A DNA stretch of 64,000 nt from contig NZ_JBHUNT010000001.1 of the NCBI RefSeq assembly GCF_042685745.1, forward strand, positions 1,798,001 through 1,862,000. Reading direction: 5' to 3'. The translations under genes were made by a program, and so were the position numbers. Positions 55,624-64,000 of the stretch are shown here, one piece after another. The first letter of the stretch is position 1, and the number at the start of each line of letters is the position of its first letter. The notes beneath the pieces are model-generated. The model had not been told where the DNA came from, ran no database searches, and saw only the letters and a list, made by a program, of their open reading frames with translations. This DNA is from Prauserella_A oleivorans (GTDB taxonomy: Bacteria; Actinomycetota; Actinomycetes; Mycobacteriales; Pseudonocardiaceae).

Positions 55624-56312
55624 TTAGACCGACACGCCCGTTCGTGGTCAAAGCCATCGCCGTCGGTCCATCCACAGTGGATCTGTCTGCAGCGCTGGAT
55701 GGTGGGTTGTGCCTCGTGCGCATCCCCAAGGGCAGCTTGGGTGAAGACACCACTCGGCTGTTGGGCTCGCTGATCGTGGCGCGCGTGTGGCAGGCCACCA
55801 CCGCGCGGGCCGCGTTGGCGCAGCGGCAGCGCAGGGACGCCTCGTTGTATGTGGATGAGGCGCACAACTTCCTCAATCTGCCCTACGCCATGGAAGACAT
55901 GTTGGCCGAGGCGCGGGGCTGCCGGCTGTCGATGACGCTGGCGCACCAGCACCTCGGGCAGCTCGGGAAAGACTTGAAGGAAGGGATCTCCACCAACGCG
56001 CGCAGCAAGATCCTCTTCAATGCCTCGCCCGAGGATGCCCGCGAGCTGGCGCGGCACACCGCGCCCCGAATCGGCGAACACGATCTGGCGCACCTCGGTG
56101 TGTTCCATGCGGCAGTCCGCCTCGTGGTGGGCGGCGAGGAAACCCAGCCGTTCACCGTGACCACCGAACCGTTGCCCCCTGCGATCCGCGGTCGAGCCCG
56201 GCTCGTGCGCAAGACCGCTGCGCGCCATACCCGGCCGTTGTCCGCCTCGGCCGAGGGCCGCGACGCGTCCGGGCCGGACGACACCGGGACCGATCCCCGC
56301 CGCGCCACCTGA
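55624..56312 (+). pseudogene. C-terminal half of a conjugation ATPase (VirD4/TraG/HerA-like)
   Basis: Open from the IS481 end, the text reads 'RPFVVKAIAVGPSTVDLSAA', 'RIPKGSLGEDTTRLLGSLIV' and then the Walker B-like 'ASLYVDEAHNFLNLPYAMED'. Next come 'LAHQHLGQLGKDLKEGIST' and 'ILFNASPEDARELARHTAP'. This is the second half of the ATPase that drives DNA transfer in actinobacterial integrative elements. Its first half, with Walker A, lies on the opposite strand at 56771-58388. A middle section of about 100 residues is missing from both pieces. It cannot function alone. Confidence 0.8.
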
Positions 56313-56409
56313 TTCCCGCTACCCCAGCGGAGCGGGCCGCACCGACCAGATGGGTACAGCCCGCCCCGCTGCTCTCGTTTTCCTGCACACGGTCCGCAAA
56401 GGAGATTGC

Positions 56410-56770
56410 GTGTTCGACCCCACGTCTGCCCAGAGGGACTTGCGTGCCCGGGTGCCCGCCCGTACGAGCGCGCGGGTCGCGGCCACGGCCGATCACCTGG
56501 CCACCGTTGCCGCGCACCTCACCGCGCGGGATCGGTGGCTGGCGCGGATGCTCGCCGAACACCGCACGCTGACCTCCACCCAGATCACCCAAATCGCCTT
56601 CCCGAGCCGGCGCGCAGCCAACCAGCGGCTGCACAAACTGCACCAGTGGCGGGTGCTCGACCGGTTCCAGCCCTACATCGGGCGCGGCCGGGCACCGATG
56701 TTCTACGTCCTAGACACCGCTGGCGCTCACCTGCTGGCGCACGAGGACGGCCTTGATCCCCGCGACCTGG
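56410..56770 (+). pseudogene. Replication-relaxation family protein, truncated
   Basis: The GTG start at 56410 is preceded by AAAGGAGA. The N-terminal winged-helix part is clear: 'LTARDRWLARMLAEHRTLTS', 'TQITQIAFPSRRAANQRLHK', 'LHQWRVLDRFQPYI' and 'MFYVLDTAGAHLLAHEDGLD'. It then runs directly into sequence that is antisense to the conjugation ATPase (from about 56771), so the rest of the gene is lost. These proteins normally follow the ATPase gene in mobile elements, as here (97 bp after the ATPase tail). Confidence 0.8.
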
Positions 56771-58388
56771 GGTCCCGCCCGCAACGCCAAACAGCCGGCG
56801 CGCAGGATGTCCTCGGTGCGCGGCCCCACGCTGAGGAGAACACCCGGGAGAACACGGACACGAGGTTATCGACCGCCGCTTCCTTCGACCCCTCCAAGGG
56901 ATTCAGGCAGGGTGTCGGTCCGGGCGAGTCGGCGTCGAAGAGCACCACCTTCTCGGCGGCGTGCTCCGGCAGGCGCTGCAGCACATCGGTGATCAGGTCG
57001 CCCTTGGGGTCGATGACCACCCCACCCCGGCCGTGCTCGGCATCGGCCAGGATCATCCGCGTCAGCATGGTGGATTTCCCGCTGCCGGTGGCGCCGAGCA
57101 CGTGCACGTGGTGCCGGGCGTCGGAGACCTGGAGCCCGACCGGGCGGGTGTGCCCGGTATCGGAAACCCCGATGGGCCGGATCAGCTCACCCTCGGTGGG
57201 CGTATTCGGCGGGGTGGCACGGCCTTTGCTCTCGCTCGCGCGAGGCCGGGCAGAGCCTCGTCGGTGGGCAGGTGCGCCAGCGCGGCCAGCTCCGGCACCG
57301 ACAGCAGGTCGCCGCGCCGCAACCGCCGCCGCGCCATGGCCGTCAGCGGGTTGCGCAGCCGGCGGCGCTGGTAGTGGTTGTGCTCGGTGTAGCCGGAAAA
57401 CGCACTCGCGATCGCATGTGCCCGGCCCCGCAACTGGTCGCGCACCCGTGTGATCTGTTCGGGCGGCGTCTCGGCGGGCACGGTCGTGGCAACTGCGTAC
57501 CGAATCACGGTCTCCCACTGCGAGCCGCGCTGCTTGCCGACGATGGCGCGGTTCTGCGCCTGGTACTCCAACGACGTTTGCGGGTCGAGCTTCGGCTCAC
57601 CGGCGCGGCTCACCGCCGTCGGCGTGGGACCCGGCGTGATCGCGTCCAGGAGTCGGCCCACCGGCCGGGTGGAGCGCCCGGCGTGCAGGTGCCGCGCGGC
57701 GCGCCTGCTTGACCCGCCGACCAGTCACTGGTCGCGCGAGCACCTGCACACACGCCCCGTCATACACGCCCAGACCGACCGGAGCACCGAGCAGCGCCCG
57801 GATAGGGTCCACGTCGAAATCGCTGCGGATCGGCAGGGCTTCCGAGCGAGCCAGCCGCAGTACACCCCCGGTGACCAGTCGGCGCCGGCCACCGTCGGCC
57901 CTGGTGGGCAGCGGAGCCGCTGCCGGCTCGGTGGTGGTGTGCGATCCGGGCCAGGCCGCTTCGACGGCACGCTCGACCATGCCCGGCGGTACTGTGCCCG
58001 GCACCCACAGCCGGATCTGTACGCCGTCGTGGCCGAACACGTACTCCCATGCCAGATGGGGCTGCCCCTGCGCGAGCCGAGTCCACATGGGACGCAGAAG
58101 TCCGACGAGGTTCGACCATACTGCTGGCGCGCCCTCCGGGTCGACCGTGGGCGGGGCCAGGATCGTCACGATGCGAGCGTTGTCGTGCAGGGCGTCCTGG
58201 CAACGGTTGGACCACCAGCGTCGCAGCGCCCACAGCGCCGTAATGGTGATCAGCAGTGCGAGTGCGGCGATCGGACCCCAGGCCTGCATCCAAGACCAGG
58301 CCGTAGTGAGCAGCGCACGGATCGTGCCCCAGGGATCGGTGAGCAGCCCGCCGAGCGGGCTGTCCACGGGCGAACTGAGCGGAAACAC
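56771..58388 (-). pseudogene. N-terminal half of a conjugation ATPase, frameshifted
   Basis: The GTG start at 58388 is followed by a membrane segment at about 20-55 ('PIAALALLITITALWALRR') and the usual periphery domain ('HLAWEYVFGHDGVQIRLWVP'). The frame shifts near 57680 into 'LDPQTSLEYQAQNRAIVGKQ' and again near 57210 into 'VSDARHHVHVLGATGSGKST' (Walker A) and 'GVVIDPKGDLITDVLQRLP'. A third shift near 56830 gives 'PRTEDILRAGCLALRAGPQ'. It then meets the replication-relaxation fragment head-on. Together with the piece at 55624-56312 it was one gene, now split by inversion and decayed. Confidence 0.82.
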
Positions 58389-58440
58389 AAGTAATAACCT
58401 CCCGATATGAGGAACTGAAGGCGGGACAGCGAGCCGCGAG

Positions 58441-59238
58441 CTAGGCGGCGTGCGTGTCGGTCCGGCGGCCGTCGCGGCGGCGCAATGACGGCGCGCTGGT
58501 GATCGAACGGACGCGGCCGGTGCCCCGGCGGGCCTCGCGCTCGGCGTCGACTTCGGCCTGCCACTGCGAGAACCGACGACCCTGCAAGCGCCGCAGGAAA
58601 TGGGGAATGCGGTTTGATGGCACGCCCACCAAGCGAGGACCTAGCACCGCCAGCAGGTCGGACGCTTCTTGCGAGGACCATCCGGCTTCGGCGATGGCCT
58701 GCTCGTCCGCGAACACATCGGCCACCCGGTCCGTCGCGGCGTCGATCCGGCCGTCTTGCGTGCCGCCGTAGGAGTAGACCCATAAGAAGTTCTCGGGCGG
58801 GTCCGGCTCGACGAGTCGCCGGAAGCGGTGGATCTCCTTGGTATAGGCGTAAAAGGTCACGTCAGGAGCAGAGCGCATGATGCGCAGCCAGCTGCGGGTG
58901 TAGTCGTCGGAAAAGAAGTCGCCCGAGTCGTGCACCCGCACGAACCGGCCGCGGAACTTCGGTGCGGCCAGTTCGGCGAGCATCGCCTGCTCCCACCCGG
59001 CCGGATCGTCCAGCACGAATATCAGGTTCGCCTGGTGCTTGGCGCGCACAGTCGGCCACAAGTAGGTTCCGTGTCGGGCGTAGCAGACGTGGCGGCAGAT
59101 TCCTGCTGACGGGCAGGTGTTGTAGGTGCGGCCGTCAGGCAACCGGCCAGCCCAGGCGGGCAACGTCGTCACAGCGCGGCCACCGCAATGCTGACCGCAG
59201 GCGCTTCGCTGGCCGAGATCGGCCAGGTGCTGCGTCAT
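58441..59238 (-). CDS. GP88-family protein with chimeric N-terminus
   Basis: The protein is 265 aa. The family core is 'TLPAWAGRLPDGRTYNTCPS', 'AGICRHVCYARHG', 'RFVRVHDSGDFFSDDYTRSW' and 'TFYAYTKEIHRF', named after mycobacteriophage gp88. The Cys pattern suggests metal or Fe-S binding; its function is not known to me. The ATG at 59238 lies in sequence antisense to a tyrosine-recombinase tail, and family resemblance starts only at about 59160. The first about 25 residues are therefore probably not original, and the native start has been lost. It sits just upstream of the broken ATPase half on the same strand. Confidence 0.7.
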   Translation of the reverse strand: MTQHLADLGQRSACGQHCGGRAVTTLPAWAGRLPDGRTYNTCPSAGICRHVCYARHGTYLWPTVRAKHQANLIFVLDDPAGWEQAMLAELAAPKFRGRFVRVHDSGDFFSDDYTRSWLRIMRSAPDVTFYAYTKEIHRFRRLVEPDPPENFLWVYSYGGTQDGRIDAATDRVADVFADEQAIAEAGWSSQEASDLLAVLGPRLVGVPSNRIPHFLRRLQGRRFSQWQAEVDAEREARRGTGRVRSITSAPSLRRRDGRRTDTHAA

Positions 59239-59334
59239 CGTGATCCGATCACGACCACGCTCTACACGAAGGTCGACGTGGCGGCCCTGCGTCCGGTCGC
59301 CCGTCACTGGCCTGCTTCGGACGGTACGGCATGA
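59164..59334 (+). pseudogene. C-terminal tail of a tyrosine recombinase
   Basis: The reading frame ending at 59334 gives 'RRHSAATAMLTAGASLAEIG' then 'QVLRHRDPITTTLYTKVDVA'. This is the end of a Xer/Tn554-type integrase: the HxxR-like 'RHSAA', the 'LRHRD' histidine block and the catalytic Tyr in 'LYTKVD'. All upstream catalytic parts are missing. The stop overlaps the ATG of a second recombinase fragment (ATGA), the arrangement of tandem recombinase genes. Confidence 0.75.
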
Positions 59335-59510
59335 GCGCATTGCGTCCAGCCCTCGCCGACTATCTGGGTGTCCGCCGCGGACTCGGTTTCCGGCTAGATC
59401 GGGCGGAGAAGCTGCTCGGCCAGTTCGTCGCCCGCTTCGCGGCTCGTTTGACAGACCCGCTCCGAGGTAGTGGCGCTGGCCGGCCGCACGGCTCCCCCTT
59501 TTCCTCCTGA
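59331..59510 (+). pseudogene. N-terminal fragment of a second tyrosine recombinase
   Basis: The ATG at 59331 overlaps the previous recombinase stop. 'LADYLGVRRGLGFRLDRAEK' and 'LLGQFVARF' match the SAM-like N-terminal domain of tandem tyrosine recombinases. Similarity ends near 59450 and the frame stops at 59510, so only the first 40 residues remain. It marks the edge of a deletion in the integrase module. Confidence 0.65.
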
Positions 59511-59589
59511 GTATTTCAGCGTACGGTGAACTCTACCGCTGGGTACAGGGTGATCGTGATGCTCGGTTCGGCCACCAGGGTGGAGGTGG

Positions 59590-59925
59590 GTGAAATTGAG
59601 GTACCGGGATCCGTACGGGCTGGCATGGCAACAGCTGGGCAACGCGCTGTGGGATGTGTTGGCAGTCGCGTGGTGGATGCTGGTGGCTGCCAGCGTCGCG
59701 TTCGGTGCATGCTGGTGCATGGGGCAGTTCATGTATATGGAGTGGGTTCGCGAACATCCTCCGCCCCGCCTCCGGTTCTTTGCCGAACGCAGGCTGCGTC
59801 AGGACATCGCCCGCGGGTTGGGCGATCTTGAGGACTACCTGCGCAAATGCGATCCAGTACACCTTGACGACCGGCCAGCTCGGGCCGGACGGTCCCGAAC
59901 TTGGAGGGGGTGGTGCCGACCTTGA
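59590..59925 (+). CDS. Small predicted membrane protein
   Basis: The protein is 111 aa from GTG 59590. One strong hydrophobic segment (about 20-50, 'VLAVAWWMLVAASVAFGACW') is followed by a charged tail ('FFAERRLRQDIARGLGDLED'). I do not recognise a family. The Arg-rich end from about residue 95 looks like run-on text after a frame change. Its place between recombinase remnants and a decayed regulator suggests a leftover accessory gene of the integrative element. Confidence 0.4.
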   Translation: MKLRYRDPYGLAWQQLGNALWDVLAVAWWMLVAASVAFGACWCMGQFMYMEWVREHPPPRLRFFAERRLRQDIARGLGDLEDYLRKCDPVHLDDRPARAGRSRTWRGWCRP

Positions 59926-60217
59926 AACAGACTCCGATGGCCCGGACGCCTCCTGAGTCTACGGTTCGCAGTTCGATCTCTGACTGCAGCCCCAACACCG
60001 GCCGCTGGGGGCCGACGAGTTCGAACCTGTGCCCGGCGGGACGTCGGTGCCAACCACGGCTCGGTGGCGGCCAAACGGATCGGGGGCGGCTGGAGCGTCC
60101 GGGCTGTGAGGCGACATCGACGCCGGGCCGAGTCCTGTGAGGAACGTGTCAGTGGCCCGCAGGCTGCAGCGGCTGCGGGCAGCATCCCCGCAGGTCGTAC
60201 CGGGTGGGCCTGGCTGG

Positions 60218-60722
60218 ATGGGTGATGGTGAGCAGATGATGGCGAGCCGCTGGCAGGACGAGGGCGAGGGGCTGCTCCGGGTGGTGGAGCGCATCGCCCT
60301 GATCCTGAACGAGGCGGGGTCCCACGGATGTCGGCCAGGGTGTTCGCCTACATGCTCGCCGACGACGCCGAACGCTACACCTCCGCCGCGCTCGCGGAAG
60401 GGCTTCGGGTCAGTCCGGCCGCGATCTCGGGGGCGGTGCGCCATCTCACCGCGACGCGGATGGTGGTCAAGGAACGCCAACCCGGGAAGAGGGCGGAGCT
60501 CTACCGGGTCTGTGACGGCAACGTCTGGGGCATGGTCGTGGCCCCTGGATCCCGGTTCTCAAGCAGTGGCAGTCCACGCTGGAGAGCGCCACGGTCGAGC
60601 TCGGCGCTCCCGGCGGTGAAGGCCACCGATTAGCCGAGGCGACGACGTTCATCGCGTTCCTGCGCAACGAGCTGGAGGGAATGCTGGAGCGCTGGTCTGA
60701 TCACCGGCTGGATCCTCGGTGA
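60218..60722 (+). pseudogene. Frameshifted MarR-family regulator
   Basis: Three frames in order make one winged-helix regulator. 'GEGLLRVVERIALILNEAG' is followed, from about 60328, by 'MSARVFAYMLADDAERYTSA' and 'LRVSPAAISGAVRHLTATRM' (recognition helix) up to 'GNVWGMVVAP'. After 60545 comes 'LKQWQSTLESATVEL', then 'TTFIAFLRNELEGMLERW', ending at the TGA 60720-60722. Two indels break it. It precedes the convergent MMPL exporter, which such regulators often control, but the adjacent TetR now fills that place. Confidence 0.75.
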
Positions 60723-60841
60723 CCGAGACACCGGCGGTGATGGTCGACCGCGTTCGGCCGTGCGGGCAGACGGGGTCGACGTGGTGGGGCTGCTGAACGT
60801 GCCCCCGGTGGTTCGGCTCCGGATGCTTCCGGGGGGCTCGT

Positions 60842-63181
60842 TCAGTCGCGGACCTCGATGTGGTGTCGGTCGGTGGCCTCGGCCTGCTGGTTGAGCATGG
60901 TCAGCAGCTTGTCGCCCTCGACGTCAAGGTCCGGCAGCAGGCGGTCGAGCCAGCGGGGCAGCCACCATGCTCGTTCGCCGAAGAGGGCCATGAGCGCCGG
61001 GACGAGGGTCAGCCGGACGACGAAAGCGTCGATGAGGATGCCAGCGGCGAGAGCGAAGCCGATCTGCTTGATCATGATGTCGTGGCTGAAGATGAAGCCG
61101 GAGAACACCGCGACCATGATGATGGCGGCCGCGACGACGACCCGGCTGGCCTGGTCGAACCCATGGACGACGCTGTGTCGGGCCGGCTGGCCGTGGATGT
61201 GTGCCTCGCGCATCGAGGAGACCAGGAAGACCTCGTAGTCCATGGCGAGTCCGTAGAGGATGCCGGTCACGATGATCGGCATGAAGCTCATGAGTGGGCC
61301 GCCGGTGTCGAACCCGAAGAGGCCGCTGAGCCAGCCCCACTGGAAGACGGCGGTGGTGGCACCGAAGGTGGCCAGGATGCTGAGCAGGAAGCCGGCTGTG
61401 GCCTTGATCGGGACGACCACGGAGCGGAAGACGAGCATCAGGATCAGGACGGAGAGGACGATGATGATGCCGAGGTAGAGCGGAAGGACATCGGCGAGTT
61501 TGTCGGACATGTCGATGCCGATGGCGGTGAACCCGGTCACGCCCAGCCGCACCTGGTTGCTCTGGGCGATCGCGTTGCTGGGCTCGCGCAGCGACTTCAC
61601 AAGATCGCTGGTGGCCTCGTCGCTGGGGCCGGAGGTGGGGATGACGCTGAACACGGCCAGGTCGCCGGCCTCGTTGACGCCGACGGGTGCGGCCAGCACG
61701 ATGTCGTCTCGGTGTTGGAACTCGTCGGCCAGTTTCGCGGTCAGCTCGGGTGTGACGCGGCCTGCGGTGCCGGTGGGCTCCGCGGTGACCAGGAGCGGGC
61801 CGTTGAATCCCTCACCGAAGCCTTGGGAGACCGCCTCGTAGCTCTGTCGGGCGGCGGTGTCCTGGTTCGCGGTCGCACCAGTTGGGATGCCCAGGTTCAT
61901 GCTGGCCGCGGGGATCGCCATCACGCCCAGGATCGCGACCACGCCGCCGATGACGGGCCACCGGAACCTGATGACACCCTTGACCCAGTGGTCAGCGACG
62001 CTGTGGGACTCCGCGTCCGCCTTGGCGTAGCGTCGGGCTCGGGCCTTGTCCGAGCAGATCCGCTCCCCGACCAGCCCTAACAGCGCGGGCAGCAGGGTCA
62101 GGGCGATGAGCACGGCCAGGGCCACCGTGGACGCCGCGACCAGGGCCATCGTGGAGAGCATCGCGATGTCGATGACGGTCAGCGCGGTCAGCGCGATGAG
62201 GACGGTCAGGCCGGCGAAGAAGACCGCGCTGCCTGCGGTGCCGACAGCTCTGCCTGCTGCCTCCTGTGCGGTGAGTCCCTGATCGAGAATCAGCCGTCGC
62301 TGCCGGTTGACAACGAATAGGGCGTAGTCGATGCCGACGGCGAGGCCGACCATGAGACCGAGCACGGGCGTGGCGGAGTTCATCTCGACGGCCGTGGAGA
62401 GCGCGTACGCGCCGCCCACGCCGATGCCGATGCCGACCAGCGCGGTGATCAGGGGCAGGCCGGCCGCGATCAGCGAGCCCAGGGTGAGCACCAGCACCAG
62501 GGCGGCGACGGCGAGACCGATCACTTCGCCAACACCGACCGGGATCTCGATGGCCTTGAGCGAGTCGCTCGGGAGAACGGTGATCCCCGTACCCTGCTCG
62601 GCACGCTCCACCACCTCGACCACCGAGCTGACGTCCTCAGGTGTCAATGAGGTGGAGGCGACCGTAAACTGGAACTGGAACAGCGCGACCTGCCCGTCCG
62701 AGGACACGAGCACGCCGGGCACCGGTGCCCCGTCCACCAGCAGCGGCTGGTAGGGAGGCGCCTGCCCGTGGTCCGGCCCGGCTGGCGGAGTGCCCGGTGC
62801 CTTCTCCTCGGGCGTGCCTGGGGTGCCCTCCTCCGAGGTACCCGTGGCGAGGTCAAGGGGATTGACGACCTTGTCGAGGTCATAGACGTCGCTGACGGTG
62901 CCGCTGATCACCGCGAGTCGCTCCGCCGTGTCGAGGCGCTCACCGTCGGGCGCGGTGAAGACCACACTGGCCTGCCCTCCCGAGGCGGCGGGGAGCTCAT
63001 CGGCTACGCGGTCGAGCACAGTCTGGGCCTCGGTGCCCTCGATCTTCATCTCCGAGCTGACGCTCACCCCGTTGATGGCGACCGCACCGACGACCACTGC
63101 GAGGGCGGCGAGCCAGCCCGCAATGAACAGCCACGGCCTGCCGAACGCCGTTCGTCCGAGCCGGTACAAGAAAGTGGACAT
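60842..63181 (-). CDS. MMPL/RND-superfamily exporter
   Basis: The protein is 779 aa. Membrane helix 1 lies at about 15-38, then an extracytoplasmic domain with a Pro/Gly/Glu-rich insert (about 115-150). Helices 2-6 (about 205-375) include 'GLMVGLAVGIDYALFVVNRQ'. A second extracytoplasmic domain and helices 7-12 (about 560-740) follow, with 'ILYGLAMDYEVFLVSSMREA'. The twin GxxxDY segments are the proton-relay signature of MMPL proteins. It differs from the mce-operon permease at 3459, which lacks these clear GxxxDY motifs. It is transcribed 48 bp downstream of a TetR gene that probably represses it; substrate unknown. Confidence 0.92.
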   Translation of the reverse strand: MSTFLYRLGRTAFGRPWLFIAGWLAALAVVVGAVAINGVSVSSEMKIEGTEAQTVLDRVADELPAASGGQASVVFTAPDGERLDTAERLAVISGTVSDVYDLDKVVNPLDLATGTSEEGTPGTPEEKAPGTPPAGPDHGQAPPYQPLLVDGAPVPGVLVSSDGQVALFQFQFTVASTSLTPEDVSSVVEVVERAEQGTGITVLPSDSLKAIEIPVGVGEVIGLAVAALVLVLTLGSLIAAGLPLITALVGIGIGVGGAYALSTAVEMNSATPVLGLMVGLAVGIDYALFVVNRQRRLILDQGLTAQEAAGRAVGTAGSAVFFAGLTVLIALTALTVIDIAMLSTMALVAASTVALAVLIALTLLPALLGLVGERICSDKARARRYAKADAESHSVADHWVKGVIRFRWPVIGGVVAILGVMAIPAASMNLGIPTGATANQDTAARQSYEAVSQGFGEGFNGPLLVTAEPTGTAGRVTPELTAKLADEFQHRDDIVLAAPVGVNEAGDLAVFSVIPTSGPSDEATSDLVKSLREPSNAIAQSNQVRLGVTGFTAIGIDMSDKLADVLPLYLGIIIVLSVLILMLVFRSVVVPIKATAGFLLSILATFGATTAVFQWGWLSGLFGFDTGGPLMSFMPIIVTGILYGLAMDYEVFLVSSMREAHIHGQPARHSVVHGFDQASRVVVAAAIIMVAVFSGFIFSHDIMIKQIGFALAAGILIDAFVVRLTLVPALMALFGERAWWLPRWLDRLLPDLDVEGDKLLTMLNQQAEATDRHHIEVRD

Positions 63182-63229
63182 GAGGGACTGGTGCTCCTTG
63201 AGGGCAAAGAGGGGCGGTGTCTAGAAGGT

Positions 63230-63832
63230 CTAGAAGCCGTGGCGCAGGTAGTCGAAAGTGATGTCGAGGAACGAGCTGTAGTCCATCGACGCGGGGCTGG
63301 GGTCGTACTCGCCGCCGAGGTCCACATCAAGGGTTCCCTCTAGAGCGGCCATCACGGCGCCGTACACGGCACCGAACAACAGCGGCACGTAGACGGTGGG
63401 GTACCGGTCCCCCGCCACCGAGCCCAAGAGTTCCTGCGCGGTATGGCGCATGCGTTGCTGAACGCCCAGCACGTGGGGCTCCAGGGTCGGGTACCGCCGC
63501 GCCATCGCCATCAGCTCGCGCATCCTCACCAACGCGTCCGTGGTGAACTGCGTCTTCATCACAGCCAACAGGACGTCGAGCAGCGGCAGGTCAGCGGGAA
63601 GGCCGGCCAGGATCGCGCTGGCGTCGTCGACACCACCGAACGCGACCGAAGCGACCGCCTCCTCCTTGCAGGAGAAGTGGTTGCCGAAGGTCCGCCGCGA
63701 GTACCCCGCCCGCTCCACCACGTCCGCGGTGACAAACCCCGACAAGCCGCGCTCACGGGTCAGCTCGAACGCCGCCTTGGCCAGCGCCTCTCTCGTCGCC
63801 TCGCGCTTGAGGTCCCGCAACCCACGATCCAC
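63230..63832 (-). CDS. TetR-family regulator of the MMPL exporter
   Basis: The protein is 200 aa from GTG 63832; a longer frame upstream to 63955 would add sequence without similarity and would run across the repeat pair at 63853-63882. The TetR HTH lies at about 12-58 ('TREALAKAAFELTRERGLSG', 'VVERAGYSRRTFGNHFSCKE'). The C-terminal domain is helical. The first gene of a two-gene unit with the MMPL exporter, it is probably autoregulated through the repeats just upstream. Confidence 0.88.
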   Translation of the reverse strand: MDRGLRDLKREATREALAKAAFELTRERGLSGFVTADVVERAGYSRRTFGNHFSCKEEAVASVAFGGVDDASAILAGLPADLPLLDVLLAVMKTQFTTDALVRMRELMAMARRYPTLEPHVLGVQQRMRHTAQELLGSVAGDRYPTVYVPLLFGAVYGAVMAALEGTLDVDLGGEYDPSPASMDYSSFLDITFDYLRHGF

Positions 63833-63852
63833 GCCCTCAGTATGCCCACCTC

Positions 63853-63882
63853 TGCCCAATGAGCAAAATTGCCCAATGTGCA
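63853..63882. promoter_or_regulatory. Direct repeat TGCCCAATG-GCA upstream of TetR-MMPL operon
   Basis: Two near-identical 13-mers, TGCCCAATGAGCA and TGCCCAATGTGCA, start 17 bases apart in the AT-richer leader of the TetR gene. Within them GCAA/TTGC half sites also form a small inverted repeat. Spacing and place fit an operator for the TetR protein. Binding is inferred. Confidence 0.55.
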
Positions 63883-64000
63883 CATCGATGCTGGCCTCGG
63901 CGCAGTTGCTCCCAGGCAGCCGTCCGGCGACGGCGGGCCGCTGGCGTGACGGCACGACGGGCTTCGCAGCGGACGGCGAGGTCGGAGGCCCCCTGAGAAT

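Noticed and set aside
1..64000. CRISPR arrays, tRNA or rRNA genes
   Set aside because: No regularly spaced repeats, cloverleaf-like sequences or rRNA motifs were noticed on either strand; small RNAs could be missed without covariance searches.

Overview
The window is high-GC DNA with actinobacterial gene content: Mce and MMPL proteins, NDMA-type alcohol dehydrogenase, a 7Fe ferredoxin, SCP2 and FadD proteins, many TetR regulators and overlapping ATGA/GTGA gene junctions. The content fits a member of Pseudonocardiales (Amycolatopsis/Saccharopolyspora-like). This is inferred from gene content only. I saw no tRNA, rRNA or CRISPR array.

Layout. 1-7.4 kb is the 3' part of an mce operon: three Mce proteins, an MMPL permease, a PpiC-like foldase and a small membrane protein. 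7.4-9.5 kb holds a divergent two-component system. 9.7-17.7 kb is a co-directional oxidation operon: alcohol dehydrogenase, R2-like ligand-binding oxidase (R2lox), ferredoxin reductase, 7Fe ferredoxin, ECF sigma factor, aldehyde dehydrogenase, SCP2 protein and acyl-CoA synthetase. It reads as a complete route from a hydrophobic substrate or alcohol to an acyl-CoA, with an oxidase and its own electron supply. 18.2-21.1 kb is a decayed block on the minus strand (CoA-transferase, two fused enoyl-CoA hydratases, a BadI-like hydrolase), all broken by frameshifts or deletion.

21.1-27.5 kb is a nested transposon island. A group II intron with definable ends sits in an IS256-family transposase, and next to it an IS5-family element sits in an IS1634-family transposase. 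27.6-47.7 kb returns to acyl-CoA metabolism: two acyl-CoA synthetases, a decayed hydratase, a TetR regulator, a thiolase/OB-fold/dehydratase operon, and a divergent operon of acyl-CoA dehydrogenase, two-subunit biotin-dependent carboxylase, TIGR03084-like protein, AtuA-like protein, a frameshifted acyl-CoA synthetase, thioesterase and enoyl-CoA hydratase. The carboxylase plus AtuA combination recalls acyclic terpene or branched acyl-CoA degradation.

48-52.4 kb is a self-contained TetR / MFS exporter / BtrH-like / alpha-beta hydrolase cassette with a clear operator. 52.6-60.7 kb is a second island: an IS256 copy, an ISL3 fragment, an IS481-type element, and the wreck of an integrative conjugative element (an ATPase split into two opposite-strand halves, a replication-relaxation fragment, a GP88 protein with a chimeric start, tandem tyrosine-recombinase remnants and a decayed MarR gene). 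60.8-63.8 kb is a TetR-MMPL export operon.
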